Shown: one piece after another, positions 22,101 through 31,086 of the stretch | Layout of the letters: each line of letters starts with the position of its first letter | How positions within the stretch are numbered: the stretch's first letter is position 1 | From: Leucogyrophana mollusca | Lineage: Eukaryota; Basidiomycota; Agaricomycetes; Boletales | Direction: 5' to 3' | Assembly: GCA_021014945.1 (NCBI GenBank) | Contig: MU266586.1 | Span: forward strand, 1 to 37,639 | Length of the DNA: 37,639 nucleotides | Notes under the pieces: model-generated | The model's database searches: none | Told to the model about the DNA's origin: nothing | Seen by the model: only the letters and a program-made list of their open reading frames with translations | Program-made: the position numbers and the translations under genes

Positions 22101-24666
22101 TTCGATCGGAGGGTTTATGGTGACTGGCACAGGGTGTGGCGAACACGGAGTACTTCTGGCCTGGTGAGCACCGTCGTCGAGGCGTTAGAGGCGAGAGCTC
22201 ACGGCGTCTTCATTGTAGGTCCCTCAACGGACATGAGCCTCCGGAAGAATTTGATTGAGCAACACAATCCTCCCGAGATCATATTGCACGGCCTCGTCAA
22301 CTCGGAAGACGTGAAAAAGCTGTTTGAAATGTATGCGCGAATCTTTTATTGGGAAGTGTCCTTGCTGATGTATTTATTGGTCCGTAGATTCTGGAATCAG
22401 GTCAATGTGCGTATTTTCTGGATACTTCATGATGAATGTCACCCATGGCGATCTTTTTTCAGCCGTTCATTGGGCTGCTTGATCCCAACGTCCACACCGC
22501 CGAGTCGATCTTCGCAAGATGCCCTTTCCTCTTCACCGTCAGTACGTACCCGGTCCTTCTGCCTATCCTTTATGACCAGGCTCAAGCGTCACACCCCCGT
22601 AGTCTGCGCCATCTCGTCGAGGTATTATTCGGAAAAGTCAGAGATCTATCCCATCGCGATGCATTTTGCCAAACATTCTGCTGCAAATGCGCTCATTGAC
22701 GGATGGAAGTCTGTTGAGCTATGCCAGGCATACATCCTCATGAGCATTTACGCCGTCCCCGCACGAAGGTGGGAGGAAGACCGGAGCTGGCTGTACACTG
22801 GCCTTGCTATTCGGTGCGTAGCTTGATGTCCCCTGTTGTCGTATTGCTCCCATTCGCTTACATTCTGAACACAGGATCGCGACGGACTTGAACCTCCACC
22901 ACGCACCGACGACCCAACCCCAGAGCGAGAAACAGGAACGCGAGATATTGAATAGGACGAGGGTCTGGATGATCTGCTTCAACCTAGATAGGTCCACGGC
23001 GACACAGTTCGGAAAGCCTTCGACGATCAAAGAAGACTACCTCACGCGCAACTCCGCAGACTGGTACAAGCAGTCACGGTTTAAGGACAAAGTGCGTGTT
23101 TTGCCCCATTTGAATTTGACTCTCACATGCTGACGAGTGAAATCTAGTATGATATCCATCTTTGCGCGTACTCCTCTCTCCTGCGCATTGTGGGCCGGTT
23201 CCACGACGAGATATTCTCGGACCCAAGCTCGCCGACGGGTTTGAACAAGGTATTTTAGAATATTTTTGCATGGGTTCTTTGACTCACGTGTATGATAGCA
23301 AATCAATTTCCTCTCCGTGACGTTGCTGCACGATGAACACCTGACCAATTACTTTGAAGAGTGGACGAGGAGGTTCAAGGAGGAATCGGATCATAATGGT
23401 GAGTACCTGGCTTAACCTTTAACTGTATGGCATCTAATATGCTCTCTCAGACCCTGGTAGCTCCTTCCGGTGTACCCTTCTGCCTTTGTACGTTTCTGTC
23501 GATGTCCCCTTTCTTATCTGATGTTGACACCGTTTGTTTAGCCTGGTCAACTATTCGAGACTTGTCATGTACTCATTCGGATTCCAACACGCGTTCCAGC
23601 GCGGAATCGAAGCTAGTGATAATGTTTTCCTCACTAAGGTCCGCACCCTTTTCCCGGGAGTGCGAGTGTTACACCTCATAGCTGTCCTTTCAGTGTTTCG
23701 ACGCCGCTAAAGTGGTCATCAAGCACATGATCGAAGTCCTCGCACCGAGTGGCTTCATGCGTTCTGCACCTGACGGTCCGTTCTCTCTTCTCCTTATCTT
23801 GCAGCGATGTTTACATATCGGTCCAGGTCACTTCGTTTTCGCCTCGTTTGCTTCCGCCTTCATGCTCAAGGTATGGCAACACCTTCAACACCTGTTCACG
23901 CTTACTAACTTTCCATTTAGCTACTGCGACCTGACTTTGCCCAGCTACTTACTCGACAAATGGAGGATGAGATCTTTGAACTCATTGGTCGCTTGATCAC
24001 CTGCCTGCAAGACGTTGCTATTGATGAACGACACACGCCACGATTGTATGCGCGGTTCCTTGCGGGACTTTTGACCAAGCATCGCAAAGGTGGTGGAGGT
24101 GTTGCAGGACGTCTCCAGCCGATGCCCCCGCCTAGCCAGACCACCCAACAGCACCCAAATACCAACACATCACGTCATCCACCTTCCTCCTCTGGGAACC
24201 AACATAGCACCTCGCAAACTCAAGGGTCCTCACAACGCCAGGGTCGCGGTGACCCCATGCAGATTGCGGCCGACCACGGCGCGGCCCCTGCAACCACAAT
24301 ATACCGTCCTGAGATTGCTTATACCCAAGGCCACGGCCAGATGGAAATAGGGAGTTCGATAGATGTAGGGATGATAGATGACTTGGCGAGCGGTCTCTCG
24401 GAAGCAAACACGCTCGCCACGATGCACGCACTTAATGACGTGTGGTGGGGGAATATGATGATGCCTGGGTACGCCCATATTCAGGCTGCTTGGTGAATCC
24501 ATGTATTAATCGCTTCGTGTCGTTGTTGTTATACAGTTTCTCGTGGCCGGAAGGTCCAATGATGACCAGCGCCGCGGACGCGTGTAATCAAAATGTACCA
24601 GGCTTTCATCCTGGATTCGGCGGGTTCCCTCCTGCAGAAATGCCCCTCGTCAACGCCGCGATGTGA
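16134..24666 (+). CDS. Zn(II)2Cys6 transcription factor with fungal_trans domain
   Basis: I resolve 22 exons: 16134-16622, 16682-17455, 18144-18243, 18426-19254, 20377-20410, 20889-20989, 21534-21600, 21656-22078, 22133-22163, 22219-22330, 22388-22406, 22463-22541, 22603-22813, 22875-23091, 23148-23249, 23299-23398, 23451-23487, 23542-23638, 23694-23775, 23827-23870, 23921-24468, 24537-24666. They total 4626 nt, 1541 aa, with every phase closing. The binuclear cluster is C735-x2-C738-x6-C745-x8-C754-x2-C757-x6-C764 (GACTHCKRLK then MKCDFPQG). It is followed by a basic stretch and a linker/coiled coil (KREYLLAQIRQKDQIIESLL). The fungal-specific transcription factor domain runs from GVANTEYFWPGP through FTVICAISSRYY, FGKPSTI and GHFVFASFASAFMLK. 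The first 730 residues are Gln/His/Tyr- and Gly/Ser/His-rich, consistent with disordered activation regions. It should be a nuclear DNA-binding regulator; its targets cannot be told. The start is the first in-frame ATG of exon 1. Confidence 0.92.
17050..17290 (+). repeat. QYASxxQQD-type coding repeat in the transcription factor
   Basis: Within exon 2 the protein repeats a roughly 10-residue unit of the form DQYxSSAQQ (variants QYSPAAQ, QYATGAQQ, QYASTVQQ, QYVSSAQQ, QYTSSAQ). It follows a Gln/His-rich stretch (QHQSG and similar) at about 16740-16990. The reading frame is kept throughout, so it is a real protein repeat, probably a disordered activation segment. Confidence 0.75.
17456..21533 (+). 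other. Cluster of long introns around the zinc-cluster exons
   Basis: Introns 17456-18143 (688 nt), 18244-18425 (182), 19255-20376 (1122), 20411-20888 (478) and 20990-21533 (544) stand against about 50-67 nt for the other 16 introns of the same gene. They are C/T-rich on the coding strand. The 1122-nt intron contains an 18-nt perfect AT-rich palindrome at 20131-20148. I recognise no gene, transposon end or RNA gene inside them. Confidence 0.8.
18535..18715 (+). repeat. SGHGG low-complexity coding repeat
   Basis: Exon 4 encodes a run of SGHxGG units (SSGHPGGSGGGSNSGHGG, then GSHSGHSGSHSGHGGSNHG). The underlying DNA repeats CTCGGGGCACG-like blocks. It lies N-terminal of the zinc cluster. The protein segment is Gly/Ser/His only, so it is disordered and possibly metal-binding or phase-separating (inference). 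Confidence 0.7.
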
Positions 24667-25100
24667 CAGGCCAGGTTTGAAGTACGTTATTTTGTCTGTA
24701 TGAACGTTTGATGACCCTGTTGTCTTGATCCGAAATTGTCGGCAATCACTGTATCCCTCTCACTTGGTCTCCTCTGTTCAAGTTATCGTATACTGTATAC
24801 CTAGTCCAGCTATTTGCCGCTACATAGCCTCTCTTGCATCCACAACCTTTATCAATTATAGAAGTTTATTGGCGCCTTGGTCGCAGTCATCCATCAGTTG
24901 GCGCTCTAGCGGCTGATTGCGACTACTTGCAGTTTCCCAAGTTACACCTCACTACGCTGCTTAGGTCAGCTATGTTCAACAACGCCAGAAACTGCATCGA
25001 TACCAGCCATTCTACCTTCAGCGAGATCGCCGTGACCAGTACAACACAACGGGAGCTATAACTATACAAGGAAGCATTCACACCATAGCTCACAGGAATC
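24667..25100. other. Intergenic region after the transcription factor
   Basis: About 430 nt, T-rich on the plus strand, presumably holding the 3' UTR of the transcription-factor gene. No open frame here resembles a protein I know. Confidence 0.4.
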
Positions 25101-27020
25101 AGGTCTTCCAAGGCGATGGACTTGGCGGACGAGTGGAGTTTTGGTCGTTTACTTTTAAGGTCAGAGACGCATGCTTTTCAGGTTTCGAGACTGCAAAGAG
25201 CCAGCATCACCAGTGTTACATATGACTCTGAGGTGCGGTATTCCGCTCCTACCTGTCTGCCAGATACTCAAGTACAGCTCTTCAGTCGTATCCACGAGTG
25301 GCTAGATAGAGACTTCAGGCGGTCAGCCCATCTGTTGGCTGAAGGTCGTGCTAGGTCTGATAAATCAGCGTTTGCCCAGAGCATTGCGGAGAAATACGTA
25401 AAACAAAAGCCCAGCTTCTTTTCTCGAAGGCAACTGGAGCCTACTGGAGCGCAGCACCACTCCGATCCACTCGGCACTTCTTCCCAACGATAGCGTCTCA
25501 GCTCAGGGTTTTCAACTCTTCCTTGAAGCGAGCAATCCTTGAGGCGCTCGAAGCCGATTTCACCACTCCCACAAAGGTCATGCGGGAACAAATGCAGAAC
25601 CTCATAACGCCACTCCTCGCCATTCTGCACTCAAAGATTCATTCTCCAATTATCATGGTTATCTATTCTGTCGATGCGACAACGAGCGACCCGTAGCTGA
25701 TCTCATTTTCCTCCTTGTGCAGCTGTGCCGCCCCTCTTCGAATTCTATTAACGAGCTGTGTTGAAGCAGGCGTTCGTTCCCGGTTTCGCGAGTCCGGGAT
25801 TCTCCTTGACATACGCGCTTCGGATCGACGCCTTTGACGCAGAAGAGCGCGTTACGTTCTTCTTGAGACTTTCATTCGGTGACATATATGACCAGCGCCG
25901 GCCGAGCAATTATATTGTGATGCACTCGGTGTCTTCCCTAATACTGGTGCTGTGCATCTTATTCTTGGCGTCATTCGTTACACATCCGACCCGCTGTCAC
26001 TCCAAGGCCTCAAAAGGCTCCTCAGGGGGTATGATGTGAATGTCGACGGGAGTGGCTGTAAGCTCTGTCCTATCACAATCAGATGGCATTGATGAAAAAC
26101 CGCCCGTTCGGATTTACCACACCTCTTTCCGCGACTTCCTTGCGAACTCTCAGTTCGCAAGGGTTCTTCGTCGACGCCGCCGTATATCACCGTCTTCTCA
26201 TGCGATCTTCCCTCGGGCTTGTGACACCATCTAGAACGTGACGTGTGTAAGATTGTGGATCTGTCGAAGCTCAACAGCGAGGTCACGGACCTTGCTGAGC
26301 ATCGGGAGCATTACCTCAAGGAAGCCGTGCGCTTTGCATGCCATTCCTGGTCTTATCACCAATCTCGCGTCCCGTGGATGAAATCGATGAAGCGCTGGAC
26401 GGTAATATCATCAACTCCCTACAAGCATTCAGCCAGAAGTCTGTCCTGCACTGGTTGGAGGCAGCTGGTCTGCTAGGCACGTGCGACAGCGCGGTGTTGA
26501 TGCTGCGTGACAGCATAAGTTGGCTGGACGTGGGTCGACCGGTAACTTCCTTGGTCTCTCACCAATCTGACTTCCAGGCGACTCTACCCTCCACCGGACG
26601 CCATGAGCTTACTGAATGACGTGGAGCTGGTCGTGCTCGTGTTCTTCAAGCCTATCAGCCAATCTGCCCTTCCACGTCTACCAGACTGCTCTGCCGTTAA
26701 CGCCAGCGTTGGCACCCCTGCTTAAAGTATATCAGAACGACCCCGACAGCACCTTTAAATTCATGATTGACCCCAGAGACGAGTGGGACAACCGCAGAAG
26801 TTCTGTTCCCCCGAACACATCCGTCTATTCGCTTGTGTTCTCCCCTGACGGATATACAATTGCTTCTGCTAGCGACGATCACGGCATCCAGCTATGGAAC
26901 CTCACCGCGGGAATCAACATCGCCAACTCGATCTCGAGCCGCAAACCATCTTGTGCGGTTTGTTTCTCTCCTTCGGGCACCAACATTGCTGCCGCGTTTG
27001 AAGGCGGTCCCGTATTATAG
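25100..27020 (+). pseudogene. NACHT-WD40 (NLR-like, NWD) pseudogene
   Basis: In order on the plus strand, in shifting frames, I see pieces of one Agaricomycete NWD protein. A pre-NACHT segment reads LPDTQVQLFSRIHEWLD (about 25259). The P-loop region has become GRARSDKS and is followed by AQSIAEKY. Then come HFFPTIASQL and MQNLITPLLAIL (25465-25697, another frame, stop at 25697). IDAFDAEERV (about 25826), LILGVIRYTSDPLSLQGLKR (about 25958) and VRIYHTSFRDFLA (about 26107) follow. LHWLEAAGLLG (about 26448) is next. The last piece is one WD40-like repeat, SVYSLVFSPDGYTIASASDD (about 26821). Stops and frameshifts separate the blocks and no GT-AG pair repairs them. Walker A GxxxxGK[S/T] has lost its second glycine (now Asp). 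Family members are STAND ATPases linked to allorecognition. This copy is dead, with at most one WD repeat left. Confidence 0.8.
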
Positions 27021-27270
27021 CCGCTTGGTATACACTTTGGGCCGATTGATTCTCGGTGACGAGACCAATCGCGATCAGCTGGTCACTATCCCCCCTCCCC
27101 AACCCACAACATCCTCGCTTCCCGCAGGGACGGGACGGAGGTTCAAGCCGTGTTAGCAATAAGCGCCCTGAGCACGCGACCACTTCACGGGATAGGGTGT
27201 ACATTGTAGTCCGCCATGCGGGAGCCGCCATCGCGGCTGGAGACTTCGATATCCCCCGACACTCGCGGAT

Positions 27271-27278
27271 TTATATAA
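27271..27278 (+). promoter_or_regulatory. TATA-like element upstream of the reductase gene
   Basis: TTATATAA sits about 190 nt before the reductase ATG. The surrounding block (from about 27245 to the ATG) is also present in the inverted pseudogene copy, where the element reads TTGTATAA. The functional assignment is inference from sequence and position. Confidence 0.4.
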
Positions 27279-27466
27279 TCAAGAACCAGGGCCAATGGGG
27301 ATCAATGAGCAAGAAAGGATTGCGTGGATCAGCAGGTCTGACTCCTCACCACTGCCTGTGTGCCGCAAACAGGGAGCTGGCGTGGCCAGCCGGCCTTTTG
27401 CAATCCATAGTACATAAGTCGAGAGCGCCATGGCACGCAGGATCAGCAAACTCACCTGAAACGACA

Positions 27467-29016
27467 ATGCCTGCGCTCACACAACCTCCACACGCGGGCC
27501 AAAGGGTGCTCGTCTCTGGTGCCAACGGATACGTAGCGGCATGGGTCGCGCGCACGCTCCTCGAGCGGGGCTACACGGTCCGCAGCACGGTCCGCGCTGC
27601 TGCCAAGGGCACACACCTCGCGAATATGTTCAGCGCGTATGGTGATCGGCACGAGGTCGTGGTCGTCTCTGACATCACCGAGGTAGGCTTGTGTCCGGCG
27701 GGTCCTGGCGATGCGCTTACTTGCTTGTTTATTTGCTACTCGTGTTGCAGAAAGGAGCTTTCGATGAGGCGGTGAGGGGTGTGGACGCGATCGAGCATGT
27801 TGCGTCTCCGGTCACTTTGCAGGCGGGCGATCCGTATGGTGAGCAGGGCCCGGGCTCGTCCGCCGTCCCTCGTTCGCAGGCACTCACCCGAATCCCCGTT
27901 CTCATCCTAGAACTAATTACGCCCGCGGTTAATGGCACACTTGGCATACTCCAGAGCGTGCTCGAGCACGGGTGAGTCCGCGTCCAGAGTGTGCATTGCC
28001 ATCTCACGCCGCCACAGCACGTCCGTAAAGCGCGTCGTCGTCACCTCGTCGTGCGCTGCGGTCCTGCACGACGACCCGACGCAGCCGCTCGAGTTCGACG
28101 AGGGCGACTGGAACGAGCAGAGCCTTGAGATACTCGAAGAGGGGGGGCCGAGGCTGACGGGGCTGGTAAAATACAGAGCGTCGAAAACACTCGCTGAAAA
28201 AGGTGCGTCTTATTTGATTGTTCTCCCGGAGAAATCGCGCTCTCAATGGCAGACCATCCTCGTAGCCGCTTGGAAACTGTGGGAAGAGAACAAGGACAGG
28301 ATCAACTGGGACCTCGTCGTCATCAACCCGCCTTATGTACGTTGTGCCTCGCACAGGGGGTGTATGATTACCATCTAACTGGATCCCGAAACCACAGGTG
28401 TTCGGGGTAAGCGATGCAGTACTCATCGTCGCGTGGCGTCGCTCACCGATGGAGTCATATCGCAGCCCACGATCCACGAAGTGACGACGCCCGCCTCCCT
28501 CAATGCGTCCACACTAGACTGGTACAACTACGTCGCCCACCCGACGTCGAGTGGTGAGACGCACGAGTTCCTCGCGACAAAGGGCGGGAGCTGGATCGAT
28601 GTGCGCGACCTCGCCGAGGCGCACACGCTCGCGCTGGAAAAAGAGGATGCGAGCGCGAAGAGAATCATCGTCAGTGCTGGTACGCCTTCCCTTTGTCTCC
28701 CCCCGCCTCTTTTCACCGTCGTCTCCAGGTGTGTGGAAGTGGCAGGACTATAGTAAGTTGGCTTCCACAGTGGCCCCCGTCGCTCCAGATCTGACTGTTG
28801 CACACTCCCTCGGTAGTCGACGCCGCCAACGCGATATCTCCGCCGCCAAAGCTCTCACAGTGCCTGCCGGTGGGGGTTCCTGGCGCTGCTGCTGCTGCGA
28901 TGCACATGGTCAGGTTTAAGACAGATCGAGCAAAACAGGTCTTTGGACTCGAGTATCGCACGATCGCAGAGACCACGAGGGATACGCTGGCGGACTTTGA
29001 GGCGAGGGGTTGGTGA
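27467..29016 (+). CDS. GRE2-like NAD(P)H-dependent reductase (extended SDR, methylglyoxal/aldehyde reductase type)
   Basis: Nine exons: 27467-27682, 27751-27838, 27911-27971, 28018-28202, 28266-28336, 28398-28406 (a 9-nt exon), 28466-28679, 28729-28752 and 28817-29016. The 1068 nt encode 355 aa with every phase closing. The N-terminal Rossmann motif is VLVSGANGYVAAWVARTLL with GxxGxxA at residues 18-24. VVVTSSCAAV (128-137) supplies the SDR serine. The catalytic YRASK has Y174 and K178. NPPYVFGPTIHE is the family signature after it. By family it reduces aldehydes or ketones such as methylglyoxal, diacetyl or lactaldehyde with NADPH in the cytosol; the substrate here is unknown. The ATG at 27467 was chosen because the longer frame upstream has no homologous look and its DNA is promoter-like. 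An inverted, deleted copy lies at 33540-34911. Confidence 0.92.
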
Positions 29017-29379
29017 AGCGCGCGAGAAAAGAGTGGTTGTTGTCCGTCAGCGCGTTAGTGGGTAGAAGGGCGCATGCAGGCAAGAAAAAGCCTAGGGGGC
29101 AGTTCGGGTGTGGTAACGGACTGGGAGGAGACTGAGGCTGAGGTGGTCTGCACAGCATGTTTATCGCAGTGAAGCTGAAACGAAAGACTCGCTAGTCTTG
29201 GGTTCTGTAATTTCTATCGAGTGAGTGTTCGCCCAACGCAAGTCCGACGATAACTTTGCCAGATCTTGAAACACCCGGAAAGCCCCATTCTTTAACCCAG
29301 CAACAACTTATGTCATGTCCAGCGAGTATGCGGTAGACGCGACAGCCTGCCAGAGCGACACTATGGGATCCCATAGCGG
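29017..29379. other. 3' flank of the reductase gene
   Basis: About 360 nt without a supported gene between the reductase stop and the MYND-gene fragment. Presumably the 3' UTR lies here. Nothing else was recognised. Confidence 0.4.
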
Positions 29380-29800
29380 CGGGGCCTGACTACTTCCTCT
29401 TCACCTCGTCGCGCGCGCCGGTCCGCTCCGTCACCCACGAGGCCTCGGCGGGGTTGATGTTCAGGTCCTTGCGCAGAGAACCGATGTCGGGACGGGAGCA
29501 TATGGCCATAGGGCCGATGGTACGGTATTTGATCCGAGGGATGGCTGGGTCCCCCGGGCTGAGTAGGGGGACTATTTTGTTTTTAAACAGATATCGGATG
29601 ATTATGGGGTCGACGCGGAGGACTGGGGGTAACGCGCCTCCTGAGGCGACGTTCATGGAGAGGATACAAAAGGTTATCGCGACGATGGGTCCGCGGCTGA
29701 TGAATATGAAATAATAGAGGTACAGTTGCTGCACAGTAGCGGAAGAAAAGCACTGGATTTTTGGGGACGTTATGTGCCGATTTTCATTACATCGCGTTGG
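29380..29800 (+). pseudogene. Truncated duplicate of the MYND gene's 3' end
   Basis: Read on the plus strand, this stretch matches codons for about the last 115 residues of the protein at 9749-11373, beginning at the equivalent of ADYFLFTPARAAVRF. Shared blocks include HMAIGPMV, GMAGSPGLSR, FMERIQK and ATMGPRLMN. The first 70 nt and the middle are frame-shifted (for example FLNRYRMIMG in place of LKQISDEYG), so no intact protein exists. The copy has its own TAA at 29712-29714. Similarity continues past the stop, as in GTAGCGG and TGTGCCGATT, into the 3' flank to about 29800. This is therefore a genomic duplication, not just conserved coding sequence. The finger itself is absent. Confidence 0.85.
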
Positions 29801-30100
29801 GTATGAGTCTGCCTGCATGCACTGACCAGCTACCACAGCTGATATCCTATGACTTCTTAGAGAAAAACGCACAATCAGCCGTTGGCTGCACCTTCAGCTT
29901 GAGTTCAGGTGGGCATGTGTCTTGGAGCGCAGGGGCGGTCCTAGTAACGCTAAAGCTCAGTCGCATGGATCAATTAAAGCAAAGCTCGAGACACTCTTTC
30001 GGGAGACACATATATAAGTACATTTATCGACGACTTCTTATTTCACTGGTACAAGATCAGAATGGACTCGGGGATATTGTAGGCGTAGGCGCTTGTGAGT
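29801..30100. other. Intergenic, 3' side of the repeat-protein gene
   Basis: About 300 nt with no supported gene. Presumably the 3' UTR of the minus-strand repeat protein lies in its right part. The alternative, unspliced stop of that gene is at 30057-30059. Confidence 0.35.
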
Positions 30101-31019
30101 CTAGTATTCCTTGTCGGTTCTGTAGGTTGAGTGACTCTGTCAGTTGCCAGAATTGTAGTGGGGCAAAGCATCGATAGACATACCCCTTGTACCCCTTGCC
30201 ATTGTCGTAGCCCTTGCCGTCGTCGTAGCCCTTGCCGTTGTCATAGCCCTTGCCGTCGTCGTAGCCCTTGCCGTCATTGTAGCCCTTGCCGTCGTCGTAC
30301 CCTTTTCCATCATCGTATCCTTTGCCACCGTCATTGCCTTTCCCGTCGTCATACCCCTTGCCGCCCTTGTACCCCTTGTCATCCTTGCCATCGTCGTATC
30401 CTTTGCCATCGTGATACCACTTTCCATCACCGCCCCTCTTGACGTCGCCTTTTCCATAGTCGTAGCCCTTCTCGCCGCCATCCTCTTTCCCCTGGTCGTA
30501 TCCCTTGCCGTCGTCGTACCCCTTGCTGTTATCGTACCCCTTGCTGTCATCGCAGTCCTTGCCATCATCGTACCCCCTGCCGTCGTCGTATCCCTTTCCA
30601 TCATCGTACCCCCTGCCGTCGTCGTATCCCTTTCCATCATCGTATCCCTTGCCGTCATCGTACCCCTTGCCGTCATCGTACCCTTTGCCGTCATCGTATC
30701 CCTTGCCATTGTCGTACCCCTTGCCATTGTCGTACCCCTTGCCATAGTAGCCCCTTCTGACGTATCCTTTGCCATGGTCATAGTCATATCCCTTCCCATA
30801 GTCGTACCCTTTCACGCCGTGTTCACTGCCGTGGTGGTACCCATTCTCCGACCTGTAGGGGCCTCCGGGTCAGCGAGAGGGACGGAGAAACAAAGGCGCG
30901 CCCGCATACTTCTTTGGTCCGACACCATAATGATCAACATCCTTGTCTTTCGAGTACCCCGGCTGAGGAGCAGCGATGGCCAAAGTGGCGAAGAGAATAA
31001 TGATGGGAGCGAATTTCAT
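30101..31019 (-). CDS. Secreted KGYDDG-repeat protein
   Basis: Exon 1 is 31019-30910 and starts with a signal peptide, MKFAPIIILFATLAIA, probably cleaved near APQPG. A 57-nt intron (30909-30853, GTATGC...CTACAG, branch CTGAC) leads to exon 2, 30852-30184. A 64-nt intron (30183-30120, GTATGT...CTACAG, CTGAC) then gives a short exon 30119-30101 ending TDKEY. The spliced total is 798 nt, 265 aa. If the second intron is retained, the frame instead runs to 30057 (301 aa). Nearly all of the mature protein is a roughly six-residue unit, KGYDDG with variants KGYDNG, RGYDDG and KGYNDG, in about 30 copies, interrupted by charged degenerate stretches (KEDGGEKGYDYGKGDVKRGG). Only one Cys is visible. No known domain was recognised. 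Secretion is inferred from the signal peptide. A role in cell wall, adhesion or extracellular matrix is only a guess. Confidence 0.8.
30184..30830 (-). repeat. 18-nt coding minisatellite
   Basis: The array is built of an 18-nt unit, AAGGGGTACGATGACGGC-like on the minus strand, coding KGYDDG. Units differ mostly at third positions and at the fifth residue (D/N). Some neighbours form higher-order pairs, such as two consecutive RGYDDGKGYDDG blocks. Indels are in multiples of three, so the frame is kept. Confidence 0.9.
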
Positions 31020-31078
31020 GTTCGATGGTAATCTCGAGTGTGGACTTGAGATGGAGGACATCAGTTCGCCCCCCCTGG

Positions 31079-31086
31079 TTTTTATA
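31079..31086 (-). promoter_or_regulatory. TATA box of the repeat-protein gene
   Basis: On the minus strand the sequence reads TATAAAAA, ending 59 nt upstream of the ATG at 31019. This is an ideal distance for a fungal TATA with a short 5' leader, and suggests a strongly or conditionally expressed gene (inference). Confidence 0.6.

Noticed and set aside
27056..27466. N-terminal extension of the reductase from an upstream in-frame ATG
   Set aside because: The extra 137 residues look random, the stretch holds a TATA-like element, and the Rossmann motif normally lies within the first 20 residues, which the ATG at 27467 gives.
30140..30799. 219-codon minus-strand frame rich in Met, Ala, Arg and Thr
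   Set aside because: It is a shifted frame of the same 18-nt array; any tandem repeat with a length divisible by three stays open in several frames.
30411..31031. 206-codon hydrophobic (VPLAVIV-rich) plus-strand frame resembling a membrane protein
   Set aside because: It is the antisense shadow of the KGYDDG repeat array and runs through the signal-peptide exon. The minus strand has the signal peptide, introns and TATA box.
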